Source: Acidimicrobiia bacterium (lineage in GTDB: Bacteria; Actinomycetota; Acidimicrobiia; Acidimicrobiales; Ilumatobacteraceae). Taken from it: a stretch of 8,479 nt of DNA. Shown here piece after piece: positions 1-6,300 of the stretch. The notes under the pieces were generated by a model. It was not told where the DNA came from. It saw only the letters and a program-made list of their open reading frames with translations, and searched no databases. Where the stretch lies: the NCBI GenBank assembly GCA_030425785.1, contig JAUHYJ010000134.1:1-8479 (forward strand), written 5' to 3'. Within the stretch, counting starts at the first letter, position 1. Each line of letters begins with the position of its first letter. Position numbers and translations under genes: made by a program.

Positions 1-1849
1 CGCTGATGTCGGCGCCGGTCTCCTGCTGGATGGTGTTGATGACCTTGCCCTTGGGGCCGATGACCTCGCCGATCTTGTCCATCGGGATGGTGATCGTCTT
101 GATCTTCGGGGCGGTCTCGGCGACCTCGTCGCGGGACTCGCTGATCGCCGCGTTCATGACCTCGAGGATCTGCAGGCGTGCGTCCTTGGCCTGGTTGAGG
201 GCCGCGGTCAGCACGTCGGCGGGGATGCCGTCGATCTTCGTGTCGAGCTGGAGGGCGGTGATGGCGTCGGCGGTGCCGGCCACCTTGAAGTCCATGTCAC
301 CGAACGCGTCCTCGGCGCCGAGGATGTCGGTGAGGGTGACGTACTGGTCGCCGTCCTTGATGAGGCCCATCGCGATGCCGGCGACGGCGCCACGGGTCGG
401 GACGCCGGCGTCCATCAGCGAGAGGCTCGACGAGCAGACCGACGCCATCGACGTCGAACCGTTCGACGACATGACCTCGGAGACGAGGCGCAGGGTGTAC
501 GCGAAGTCTTCCTGGCTCGGCACGACGGGCAGGACCGCACGGGCGGCGAGCGCACCGTGGCCGATCTCGCGGCGCTTCGGCGAACCGACGCGACCGGTCT
601 CGCCGTTGGCCCACGGCGGCATGTTGTAGTGGTGCAGGTAGCGCTTGGTGTCGTACGGCGACAGCGAGTCGATCATCTGGTTCATGCGCGGCATCGCCAT
701 GGTGAGCACGTTCATCACCTGGGTCTCGCCACGCTGGAACAGGCCCGAGCCGTGAGCGGTCGGCAGGACGCCGACCTCGGCCGACACCGGACGCAGATCG
801 GCGGTGCCACGACCGTCGATGCGCAGACCCTCGTCGACGATCCGCTTGCGGACCAGCTTCTTCGTGAGGCTGCGAACGGCCTCCTTGACCTGCTTGTCCT
901 GGCCCTCGAACTCGGCGCCCTCGGAGCACAGCGCCTCGAGGCACTTGGCGGCCGCGGCGTCGGTGGCGGCGTTGCGCTCGGCCTTGCCGGCGATCTTCAC
1001 GGCCTCGGCGATCTCGTCGGTGACGAGCCCTTCGACGGCGGCGAACACCTCGGGGGTGTAGTCGATGACCGGGTTGAACGACAGCGGCTCGATCGGGCCG
1101 TGGGTCGCGATGACGCTGGCCACGAGCTGACGCTGGAGTGCGATCGACTCCTTGATCCAGACCTTGCAGGCCTCGAGCGCGTCGGCGAGCACGGCCTCGT
1201 CGACCTTCGGCGCACCGTCCTCGTAGTAGTAGAACGACTTCTCGGTGCCGCCGGCCTCGACCATCATGACGGCGACATCGCCGTTGTCGAGCTCACGCCC
1301 GGCCACGACGATCTCGAACGTGCCGTCCTCGACCTCCTGGTAGGTCGGGTGCGGGATCCAGGTGCCGTCCTGGCTGTACGCCATGCGGACGGCGCCGAGC
1401 GGGCCGTCGAAGGGGATGCCCGAGATCATCAGCGCTGCCGACGCGGCGTTGATCGACAGCACGTCGTGCTGGTTCTCCTGGTCGGCGCCGAGGACCGTCG
1501 TGACGATCTGGGTCTCGTTGCGGAAGCCGTCGGCGAACGACGGGCGCAGCGGCCGGTCGGTGAGACGGCAGGTGAGGATGGCGTCCTCGGTGGGACGGCC
1601 CTCGCGACGGAAGAACGAGCCGGGGATCTTGCCGGCCGCGTAGGCCCGCTCCTCGACGTCGACCGTCAGGGGGAAGAAATCGATTCCGGGACGGATGTCC
1701 TTGGCAGCGTTGGCGGTCGTGAGGACCTTCGTGCCGCCGATGGTGGCCACGACGGCCCCCTGGCTCTGCGGCGCGAACTTGCCCGTCTCGAACGTCAGCG
1801 TCTTGTCGGACCCCGAGATGGGTCCGGACACGCGAATGGGGTCAGCCAC
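1..1849 (-). CDS. pnp: Polyribonucleotide nucleotidyltransferase (PNPase), 3' part cut by window edge
   Basis: PNPase degrades RNA 3'-to-5' using phosphate, releasing nucleoside diphosphates, and can also add tails; in the cytoplasm it forms a trimer. About 616 residues are visible, starting VADPIRVSG. The first RNase PH domain carries FFRREGR (79-85). The second carries the phosphate-binding stretch SSNGSTSMA (461-469) and EDAFGDMDFK, whose D514 and D520 match the catalytic/metal aspartates of E. coli PNPase (D486, D492). The KH domain starts near residue 585 with the GxxG loop GPKG (598-601). The window ends inside KH, so the rest of KH and the S1 domain lie beyond the left edge. The GTG start at 1849 is set by an AGGAG six bases upstream and by the family N-terminus. 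It lies downstream of rpsO, the conserved rpsO-pnp arrangement. Identity is very secure. Confidence 0.97.
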   Translation of the reverse strand, partial: MADPIRVSGPISGSDKTLTFETGKFAPQSQGAVVATIGGTKVLTTANAAKDIRPGIDFFPLTVDVEERAYAAGKIPGSFFRREGRPTEDAILTCRLTDRPLRPSFADGFRNETQIVTTVLGADQENQHDVLSINAASAALMISGIPFDGPLGAVRMAYSQDGTWIPHPTYQEVEDGTFEIVVAGRELDNGDVAVMMVEAGGTEKSFYYYEDGAPKVDEAVLADALEACKVWIKESIALQRQLVASVIATHGPIEPLSFNPVIDYTPEVFAAVEGLVTDEIAEAVKIAGKAERNAATDAAAAKCLEALCSEGAEFEGQDKQVKEAVRSLTKKLVRKRIVDEGLRIDGRGTADLRPVSAEVGVLPTAHGSGLFQRGETQVMNVLTMAMPRMNQMIDSLSPYDTKRYLHHYNMPPWANGETGRVGSPKRREIGHGALAARAVLPVVPSQEDFAYTLRLVSEVMSSNGSTSMASVCSSSLSLMDAGVPTRGAVAGIAMGLIKDGDQYVTLTDILGAEDAFGDMDFKVAGTADAITALQLDTKIDGIPADVLTAALNQAKDARLQILEVMNAAISESRDEVAETAPKIKTITIPMDKIGEVIGPKGKVINTIQQETGADIS

Positions 1850-1855
1850 GAATGG

Positions 1856-1860
1856 CTCCT
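1856..1860 (-). promoter_or_regulatory. pnp ribosome binding site
   Basis: On the minus strand AGGAG, within GGAAAGGAG, lies six bases before the GTG at 1849. It is the best Shine-Dalgarno match in the window and fixes the pnp start at GTG rather than at a later codon. A stem-loop (1864-1887) ends three bases upstream of this site. Confidence 0.85.
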
Positions 1861-1863
1861 TTC

Positions 1864-1887
1864 CGGCGCGAGCGCGTGCTTGCGCCG
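1864..1887 (-). promoter_or_regulatory. Stem-loop just upstream of the pnp ribosome binding site
   Basis: On the minus strand CGGCGC (1887-1882) pairs perfectly with GCGCCG (1869-1864). Inside, after one A/C mismatch, AGC pairs with GCT around an ACGC loop. The stem stops three bases before AGGAG. A stable stem so close to the ribosome binding site could influence pnp translation or be a processing site. The structure is read directly; its role is inferred. Confidence 0.5.
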
Positions 1888-1942
1888 CTCTGGAGCGACC
1901 GAGCCGGTTCCCAGTTGGCAAGCCCGTGAGCGAGATCCCACG

Positions 1943-1975
1943 GAGTCGGCAACCGGCAACCAACTCACTGGTTGC
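1943..1975 (-). promoter_or_regulatory. Two mutually exclusive stems in the pnp leader
   Basis: On the minus strand GCAACCA (1975-1969) pairs perfectly with TGGTTGC (1962-1956) around a six-base loop. The competing stem pairs GAGTTGG (1966-1960) with CCGACTC (1949-1943), seven pairs including one T-G wobble, around a ten-base loop. The two share bases 1960-1962 and so cannot form together. The segment also contains a tandem GGTTGCC repeat (1961-1955 and 1954-1948), offering a second partner for the first arm. This resembles an attenuator or switch layout, but no ligand or leader peptide is evident. Confidence 0.4.
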
Positions 1976-1988
1976 TCGTCATACAGCC

Positions 1989-2003
1989 CGCGGACCTTCC
2001 GCG
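1989..2003 (-). promoter_or_regulatory. Short perfect hairpin in the rpsO-pnp gap
   Basis: On the minus strand CGCGGA and TCCGCG form a perfect six-base stem around the three-base loop AGG. No T-tract follows, so it is not a typical intrinsic terminator. It lies just downstream of a possible pnp -10 box at 2015-2020 and would fall within or near the start of a transcript from there. It may be part of the structured pnp leader. Confidence 0.4.
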
Positions 2004-2014
2004 AACCGACCGTC

Positions 2015-2020
2015 AGCCTA
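2015..2020 (-). promoter_or_regulatory. Possible -10 box of a pnp-specific promoter
   Basis: The minus strand reads TAGGCT, fitting the TAGNNT form of the other -10 boxes in this window. It lies about 165 bases before the pnp GTG, between the large intergenic hairpin and the alternative stems. No convincing -35 box is seen at 16-18 bases upstream. A pnp promoter between rpsO and pnp is known in other bacteria, but this one is a motif-level guess. Confidence 0.35.
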
Positions 2021-2057
2021 CCGCCGCCGGACGGCAACTCCATGGATCCCCCGAACG

Positions 2058-2098
2058 CGCCAGTGCCGCCCCGTCCGGAGACGAAGGCGGCACCAACG
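2058..2098 (-). promoter_or_regulatory. Long rpsO-pnp intergenic stem-loop with UCCG tetraloop (candidate RNase III site)
   Basis: On the minus strand GTGCCGCC (2093-2086) pairs with GGCGGCAC (2070-2063). Above it, CGTC (2083-2080) pairs with GACG (2075-2072) around a UCCG loop, a member of the stable UNCG tetraloop class. The two parts are joined by UU opposite G, one wobble plus one bulged U. The base extends by five further pairs, three of them G-U. In all there are about 18 pairs. No U-tract follows, so simple termination is unlikely. In E. coli and Streptomyces the rpsO-pnp gap carries a stem cleaved by RNase III, and this stem sits in the same place. The function here is inferred by position. 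Confidence 0.6.
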
Positions 2099-2139
2099 AG
2101 GAATCAGAACAGAGCCGGAACGCCGCGATCGCCGCCAGA

Positions 2140-2403
2140 TCAGCGGCGCAACCCCAGTTCGGCGATGAGTGCGCGGTAGCGCTCGACGTCGATGTCGCGG
2201 AGGTAGTCGAGGAGACGACGGCGACGACCGACGAGCATCAGCAGGCCGCGACGGCTGTGGTGGTCCTTCGCGTGCGTCTTGAGGTGCTCGGTCAGGTGCT
2301 GGATGCGGTCGGTGAGGAGCGCGATCTGCACCTCGGGCGAGCCGGTGTCGTTGTCCGACTTGCCGTGCTTCGCGATGATGTCGGCCTTGGGCGTGAGCGC
2401 CAT
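2140..2403 (-). CDS. rpsO: 30S ribosomal protein S15
   Basis: S15 is a primary 16S rRNA-binding protein of the small subunit: it binds the central-domain three-way junction and helps form intersubunit bridge B4. The 87-residue product, close to the family's usual 89, begins [14 protein letters not shown]. It carries GSPEVQ (21-26), and [18 protein letters not shown] (37-54) forms the rRNA-contacting helix-loop region with the conserved HHSRRGL. The ATG at 2403 matches the family N-terminus; an upstream in-frame ATG would add 19 non-homologous residues. The Shine-Dalgarno is weak (GGAAGG about 11 bases upstream). A clear promoter and a structured leader lie upstream. pnp follows after 290 bases. 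Confidence 0.97.
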   Translation of the reverse strand: MALTPKADIIAKHGKSDNDTGSPEVQIALLTDRIQHLTEHLKTHAKDHHSRRGLLMLVGRRRRLLDYLRDIDVERYRALIAELGLRR

Positions 2404-2426
2404 GGTGGATCTGCCTTCCGATTGGA

Positions 2427-2480
2427 GGTCGCGCCGACCCGGGCGGGGCGGTCGCATCACGCCGAAGGGTGAGCCTCGAC
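2427..2480 (-). promoter_or_regulatory. Structured rpsO leader: UUCG hairpin and a second stem
   Basis: On the minus strand TCAC (2472-2469) pairs with GTGA (2460-2457), then a C/C mismatch, then a C-G pair closing a UUCG tetraloop (2466-2463). The whole is enclosed by GTCG (2480-2477) pairing with CGAC (2454-2451) across an asymmetric internal loop. Downstream, GGTCG (2439-2435) pairs with CGACC (2431-2427) around a three-base loop. This falls in the probable rpsO 5' untranslated region. rpsO leaders in several phyla bind S15 for feedback control, so this is a candidate site; I could not match it to a known S15 leader class. Confidence 0.4.
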
Positions 2481-2490
2481 GGACCCTGCA

Positions 2491-2520
2491 AGGCTATGGC
2501 CCACCCACATCCGATCACAA
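2491..2520 (-). promoter_or_regulatory. rpsO promoter
   Basis: On the minus strand TTGTGA (2520-2515, four of six to the TTGACA consensus) is separated by 18 bases from TAGCCT (2496-2491, the TAGNNT form used elsewhere here). Transcription would begin near 2484 and give a leader of about 80 bases before the ATG at 2403. It is the only promoter in the window with both boxes at a credible spacing. Its -35 end lies 25 bases from the oppositely directed -10 box of the importer genes (2546-2551). Confidence 0.6.
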
Positions 2521-2545
2521 CCGCTCCCGCCCCTCGACCGGCCGG

Positions 2546-2551
2546 TAGGTT
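2546..2551 (+). promoter_or_regulatory. -10 box for a leaderless importer mRNA
   Basis: TAGGTT is followed by exactly seven bases and then the GTG at 2559, with no Shine-Dalgarno between. The same TAGNNT-N7-GTG layout precedes ribF and the AAA ATPase. It implies transcription starting at or within a base or two of the start codon, as is common in actinobacteria. No clear -35 box is seen. No TPP or FMN riboswitch could fit between promoter and start. Confidence 0.6.
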
Positions 2552-2558
2552 CGGCGCC

Positions 2559-3332
2559 GTGAGCACGGGGGCCGAAGCCGGCATCGAGGTGGTCGGCGCA
2601 GCGAAGCGCTTCGACCGGGTCGACGCGCTCGCCACCGTCGACCTGACCGTGGCACCGGGCGAGATCGTCACCGTGATCGGCCCGAGCGGCTGCGGGAAGA
2701 CCACCCTGCTGCGGCTGATCGGCGGACTCGAGACGCCCTCGGCGGGTGCGATCACGATCGACGGCGAGACCCCCGAACGCGCGAAGGGCCGCAAGCGGGT
2801 CGGGTTCGTGCCGCAGGCACCGGCGCTGTTGCCGTGGCGCACCGTCGAGGCGAACGCGCGGCTCCTGCTCGACCTGAACGCCGCCGTCACTCCGCCCCGG
2901 CCCTCCGACCCCGTCGACCTGCTCGATCGGGTCGGGCTCGCCGAGTTCCGCGACGCCTATCCGCACGAGCTGTCGGGCGGCATGCAGCAGCGGGTCGGAC
3001 TCGTGCGGGCGTTCGCGCTGGGCGCGCCCTACCTCCTCATGGACGAGCCGTTCGCGGCCCTCGACGAGATCTCCCGCGCCGACATGCGCCACCTGCTCGC
3101 GGAGCTGTGCGAACCGGTGGGTGCCGGGGTCGTGTTCGTCACCCATTCACTCGCCGAAGCCGTGTACCTGTCCGATCGGGTGGTCGTCCTCGGTCCCCGG
3201 CCCGGTCGGGTCGTCGGCACCGTCACGATCGACCTGCCCCGTCCCCGACGACCTCAGCTCGAGGACGATCCGGCGTTCTTCGCGCTCGAGTCCGAGGTCC
3301 GGGCGCTGCTCCTGACCGGGGTCGGCCGGTGA
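2559..3332 (+). CDS. ABC importer ATP-binding protein (SsuB/ThiZ/TauB type)
   Basis: This is the cytoplasmic ATPase that powers a nitrate/sulfonate/thiamine-precursor-type importer. The 257-residue product has the full set of motifs: Walker A GPSGCGKTT (41-49), Q-loop Q86 in FVPQAPALLPWRTV, signature LSGGMQQR (138-145), Walker B YLLMDEP (158-164), D-loop around ALD (167-169) and H-loop H196 in VTHSLAEAVYLSDR. The GTG at 2559 is chosen because TAGGTT lies seven bases upstream. An in-frame ATG at 2496 would add 21 proline-rich residues absent from the family and would put the promoter inside the gene. Its stop overlaps the permease start by four bases (GTGA), so the two are probably coupled. 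All catalytic residues look intact; the substrate cannot be told from this subunit. Confidence 0.93.
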   Translation: MSTGAEAGIEVVGAAKRFDRVDALATVDLTVAPGEIVTVIGPSGCGKTTLLRLIGGLETPSAGAITIDGETPERAKGRKRVGFVPQAPALLPWRTVEANARLLLDLNAAVTPPRPSDPVDLLDRVGLAEFRDAYPHELSGGMQQRVGLVRAFALGAPYLLMDEPFAALDEISRADMRHLLAELCEPVGAGVVFVTHSLAEAVYLSDRVVVLGPRPGRVVGTVTIDLPRPRRPQLEDDPAFFALESEVRALLLTGVGR

Positions 3333-4096
3333 ACCGGTCGTCGCGCTCCGGGCTGTGGATCACCGTCGGCGCCGTCGCGCTCGTGCTCATCTGGGAGGCG
3401 CTCGTCCGGCTGCTCGACGTGCGTCCGTTCGTCCTGCTGGCCCCGAGCCGGATCGTGTCGTCGTTCGCCGACGACCCCGGCTTCTACCTGTCCGACGCCT
3501 GGGTCACGGCCCGCCACCTCGTCGTCGGGCTCGCGATCGCGCTGGCGATCGCGCTCGTCGCCGGGAGTGCGCTGGCCGCCTGGCGGCCGTTCGAGCACGC
3601 CGCCCAACCGGCGCTCGTGCTGGTCATGGTGACGCCGTGGGTCGCCTACATCACGTCGGTGCGCCTCGTCACCGGTCCCGGGACGCCCGCCGCCGTGTTC
3701 CTCGTCGCCTTCGTCACGATCCCGGCCTTCGTCTACGCCACCGTCGGCGGCATGCGTGGCGCCGACCCGGCCGCTCGCGAGCTGTTCTCCTCGGTCGACG
3801 CCTCGCGCCGCGAGGTGCTGCTGCGGCTGCGGTTGCCGTCGGCGCTCCCGGCGATCTTCACCGCCGCCCGCTTCAACGTCGGCCTCGGGCTCGGCGCCGC
3901 CTACTACGCCGAAGGCGCGGCGGGGGCACGCTCGGGCCTCGGCGAGTCGGGGTTCAGGGCGAGTGCGCTCAACGAGGGGCCGTGGCTGTGGACGACGATC
4001 CTCTGTGCCGCGATGCTCGGCATCGTGGCCCAGTTCGCGCTGATCCTCACCGAGCGGCGGCTCCTGCGGTGGCACCAGTCGCAGCGTCGAGCCTGA
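3329..4096 (+). CDS. ABC importer permease (SsuC/ThiX/RibX type)
   Basis: This inner-membrane channel subunit of the importer has 255 residues starting VNRSSRSGLWITVGAVALVL. About six hydrophobic segments are visible, near 9-28, 62-85, 95-112, 121-140, 181-196 and 219-240, normal for the BPD_transp_1 family. The cytoplasmic coupling (EAA) loop spans about 144-177 (AARELFSSVDASRREVLL, then RLRLPSALPAIF). It keeps the E, A and LP positions, but the usual Gly of the GA pair is Asp157. The GTG start overlaps the stop of the ATPase gene (GTGA). A longer open frame upstream is antisense-like noise within the ATPase gene. With a single permease gene, the channel is presumably a homodimer. Substrate unknown: thiamine precursors, riboflavin, sulfonates and nitrate all use this family. 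Confidence 0.9.
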   Translation: MNRSSRSGLWITVGAVALVLIWEALVRLLDVRPFVLLAPSRIVSSFADDPGFYLSDAWVTARHLVVGLAIALAIALVAGSALAAWRPFEHAAQPALVLVMVTPWVAYITSVRLVTGPGTPAAVFLVAFVTIPAFVYATVGGMRGADPAARELFSSVDASRREVLLRLRLPSALPAIFTAARFNVGLGLGAAYYAEGAAGARSGLGESGFRASALNEGPWLWTTILCAAMLGIVAQFALILTERRLLRWHQSQRRA

Positions 4097-4125
4097 TCGG
4101 CTACGGCCATGCCACCCGAGCCCGG

Positions 4126-4131
4126 TAGCGT
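4126..4131 (+). promoter_or_regulatory. Possible internal promoter of the binding-protein gene
   Basis: TAGCGT lies in the 66-base gap between the permease and the binding protein, 31 bases before the ATG at 4163. Transcription would begin near 4138, leaving a leader of about 25 bases with a Shine-Dalgarno. No -35 box is obvious. A separate promoter would allow the binding protein to be made in excess over the membrane parts, which is usual for such systems. Confidence 0.45.
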
Positions 4132-4151
4132 CGCGGCCGTTCCCCGATCGC

Positions 4152-4156
4152 AGGAG
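4152..4156 (+). promoter_or_regulatory. Ribosome binding site of the binding-protein gene
   Basis: AGGAG, six bases before the ATG at 4163. It decides the start against an in-frame ATG at 4109 that would put 18 polar residues ahead of the signal peptide. Confidence 0.8.
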
Positions 4157-4162
4157 ATCCCG

Positions 4163-5302
4163 ATGCCTCGCCGCCGACTCGTCGCCGCACTCACCACCGT
4201 CGCGCTGCTCGCTGCGGCCTGCGGTGACGACGGCGGCGACGCCGACGACGAAGGCAACGCCGACGCGACCCCGCCCGTCGAGGCCGGCGCGGCGTTCCCC
4301 GACGAGCGGTGCACCGCCAACGAGGCCGCCGGCACCATCACGTACCTGAGCAGCTTCGACTACGCCGCCGCGGCATCGATCGCGGAGGTCCTGGTCGCCG
4401 ACGCGAACGGGTACTACGACGAGCTCTGCCTCGACGTCGAGATCACACCCAGCTTCTCGACCGCGAACTATCCGCTGCTCGCGGCGAACGAGGCCCAGTT
4501 CTCGTCCGCCGGCTCGTTCAGCGAGCTGGCGACGCAAGCTCGCTCGCTCGACGCCGACCTCGTGGCATTGTCGGTCGACGGTCACGTCGCGGTCGACGTG
4601 TTGATGGTCAAGCCCGACCGTGCGGCATCGCTCGACGCGCTGGCCGGTCAGACGATCGGGGTCAAGGGCGCACTCCCGCCGGCGGTCGCCGTGATGCTGC
4701 AGCAGGAGGCCGGCCTCGCCGAGGGCGACGACTACGACACCGTCCTGCTCGAGGGGTTCGACCCGTTCGCCCACTGGGCGCTCGACGAGATCGCCGCCGT
4801 GCCGGGGTGGCGCAGCAACGAGCCCGGCGCGCTCGAGCGCGGCGGCGAACAGTTCGATCTCTACGACCCGGGCGACTACGAGATCCCGGGATCGTTCGGG
4901 CTGATCTACACCAACCGCGAGTTCCTCAGCACGCATCCCAGCGCCGCCGAGGACTTCATGCGGGCGACGATGCGGGGCCTCGCCGACGCCATCGCCGACC
5001 CGCAGGCGGCCGGCGAGGTCGCCTACGAGCTGATCGAGGAGAACGGCAACCCGAACTTCCTGTCGGCCGAGGGCGAAGCGTTCCGCTGGTCGACCGACGC
5101 CGACACGATCGTCGCGACCACGCCCGAGGGCGTCGACATCGGCGTGCCGGTCGCCACCGAGCTCGAGGCCCAGATCGAGGCGTACGACGCCGTCGGCTTC
5201 TACGGCGAGGCCGGCGCCCCGCCGACCGCCGGCAGGTTCGACACCGGCCTCGTCGCGGGCCTGTACGACGACGACGGCACGATCGTCTGGCCGGGCGGCT
5301 GA
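4163..5302 (+). CDS. Substrate-binding lipoprotein of the ABC importer (NMT1/THI5-like)
   Basis: This exported solute receptor captures the substrate outside the membrane and delivers it to the permease at 3329-4096. The 379-residue product starts MPRRRLVAALTTVALLAAAC, a lipoprotein signal with the lipidated Cys at 20, then an acidic Gly/Asp-rich linker (21-45). The mature part shows the NMT1/THI5 layout: FDYAAAASIAEVLVADANGYY (65-85), TIGVKGALPPAVAVML (164-179), and a second-lobe segment around GSFGLIYTNREFL (243-255). Cys50 and Cys89 could form a disulfide. The N-terminal strand lacks the WxPN motif of typical THI5-like proteins. The segment around VPGWRSNEP (213-221) and DYEIPGSFG (238-246) recalls the riboflavin-binding RibY group, but that is a recollection and not a proven match. 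It has its own -10 box and a good ribosome binding site. Family secure, substrate open. Confidence 0.88.
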   Translation: MPRRRLVAALTTVALLAAACGDDGGDADDEGNADATPPVEAGAAFPDERCTANEAAGTITYLSSFDYAAAASIAEVLVADANGYYDELCLDVEITPSFSTANYPLLAANEAQFSSAGSFSELATQARSLDADLVALSVDGHVAVDVLMVKPDRAASLDALAGQTIGVKGALPPAVAVMLQQEAGLAEGDDYDTVLLEGFDPFAHWALDEIAAVPGWRSNEPGALERGGEQFDLYDPGDYEIPGSFGLIYTNREFLSTHPSAAEDFMRATMRGLADAIADPQAAGEVAYELIEENGNPNFLSAEGEAFRWSTDADTIVATTPEGVDIGVPVATELEAQIEAYDAVGFYGEAGAPPTAGRFDTGLVAGLYDDDGTIVWPGG

Positions 5303-5312
5303 CCGGCGACCA

Positions 5313-5330
5313 CCCGGCCGATGCGCCGGG
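5313..5330. terminator. Possible bidirectional terminator between convergent genes
   Basis: In the 46-base gap between the convergent binding-protein and ribF genes, CCCGGC (5313-5318) pairs perfectly with GCCGGG (5325-5330) around a six-base loop. A competing stem, CCGGCG (5303-5308) with CGCCGG (5324-5329), is also possible. No T-tract follows on either strand, as is common for GC-rich actinobacteria. Support is the position and the stem only. Confidence 0.4.
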
Positions 5331-5348
5331 ACCCGACCCTCAGGGCGA

Positions 5349-6293
5349 TCAGGGGGCGAGCAGGCTCCGGGCGTGCGCGATGTCGGCCTGGAGCTGGTCG
5401 ACGAGTGCGTCGATGCCGTCGAACTTGCGCTCGGACCGCAGGAAGTGGGTGAAGCGGACCTTGGCCGACTCGCCGTAGAGGTCGCCCTCGAAGTCGAGCA
5501 GGTGCGCCTCGAGCAGCGACGAATCGGCGTGCTCGTAGAACGTCGGGCGGCGTCCGAGATTGATCGCACAGGGGTGCGCCTCGCCGCTCGGGCGCTCGTA
5601 CCAGCCGGCGTACACCCCGTCGGCCGGCACGCACACTCGGCTGGGGACCTCGACGTTCGCGGTCGGGAACCCGAGCAGTCGGCCGCGCTGGTCGCCCTCG
5701 ACGACCATGCCGCGCGCCTCGAACGGGCGACCGAGCATCGTGGCGGCCATCTCGACGTCGCCGCCGGCGAGCGCCCGGCGGATTGCCGTCGAGCTCACCG
5801 GCTCGTCGACGCCGTCGGCGCGCGGGATCAGCACCAGCGGCGCGACCTCGAACCCGTACGTCTCGCCGACCGACCGCAGCAGATCGACGTTGCCCTCGCG
5901 GTTGCGACCGAAGTGGAAATCGGCACCGACGACGATCAGCTCGGTCGCCAGGCACCGGACGAGGACGCGCTCGATGAACGACAGGGCCGACTCTCGCGCC
6001 TGCGCTTCGTCGAACGGCAGCACGACGGCGGCGTCGACGCCGGTCGCCTCGAGCAGCTCGAGTCGCTGCTCGTGATCGGTCAGCAGCTGCGGCGCCGACT
6101 CGGGTCGCACGATCACGGCCGGGTGCCGATCGAAGGTGACGACCGCCGACCGGCAGCCGCGCTCGGCGGCGAGCCGGCGTACCTCGGCGATGACCGTCTG
6201 GTGGCCGAGGTGCAGGCCGTCGTAGGCACCGATCGTGATGACCGTGTCCTCCCCCGGGAACGGCTGATGGTCGGTGTCGGTCACGAGCAACAC
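5349..6293 (-). CDS. ribF: Bifunctional riboflavin kinase / FAD synthetase
   Basis: RibF phosphorylates riboflavin to FMN and adenylylates FMN to FAD in the cytoplasm. The 314-residue product has an N-terminal FAD-synthetase domain with GAYDGLHLGHQ (22-32, nucleotidyltransferase HxGH at 28-31), FHFGRNREG (126-134) and VSSTAIR (166-172). The C-terminal flavokinase domain has RLLGFPTAN (205-213, the PTAN motif), INLGRRPTF (244-252) and the catalytic-type Glu262 in EAHLLDFEGDLYG. Length and motif order are normal for bacterial RibF. The start is GTG at 6293, seven bases after TAGCGT on this strand, which suggests a leaderless message. A second GTG three codons in is possible. It follows truB, as in many bacteria, but with its own promoter, and is convergent with the importer genes. 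Confidence 0.96.
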   Translation of the reverse strand: MLLVTDTDHQPFPGEDTVITIGAYDGLHLGHQTVIAEVRRLAAERGCRSAVVTFDRHPAVIVRPESAPQLLTDHEQRLELLEATGVDAAVVLPFDEAQARESALSFIERVLVRCLATELIVVGADFHFGRNREGNVDLLRSVGETYGFEVAPLVLIPRADGVDEPVSSTAIRRALAGGDVEMAATMLGRPFEARGMVVEGDQRGRLLGFPTANVEVPSRVCVPADGVYAGWYERPSGEAHPCAINLGRRPTFYEHADSSLLEAHLLDFEGDLYGESAKVRFTHFLRSERKFDGIDALVDQLQADIAHARSLLAP

Positions 6294-6300
6294 GGCCGGG

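Noticed and set aside
1850..2139. A small protein gene in the rpsO-pnp gap (an open frame at 1795-2043 on the minus strand)
   Set aside because: It has no ribosome binding site or recognisable domain and overlaps both the pnp start and the hairpins. The gap is better explained as a structured RNA leader.
557..2179. A 540-codon open frame on the plus strand opposite pnp
   Set aside because: Its translation has a skewed, low-complexity composition with no motif, and it lies exactly opposite PNPase codons. GC-rich third positions keep stops rare in the antisense frame.
2404..2558. TPP or FMN riboswitch upstream of the importer
   Set aside because: No conserved riboswitch core such as CTGAGA was found, and the -10 box seven bases before the start leaves no room for a leader.
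2469..2558. Earlier starts (ATG at 2469 or 2496) for the importer ATPase
   Set aside because: They would add proline-rich residues outside the family alignment and would place the TAGGTT box inside the coding region; the GTG at 2559 fits promoter and homology.
3254..5569. A 771-codon open frame on the minus strand opposite the importer genes
   Set aside because: It is rich in Arg, Gly and Val without domains and runs antisense to three genes with clear motifs and starts, so it is a composition artefact.
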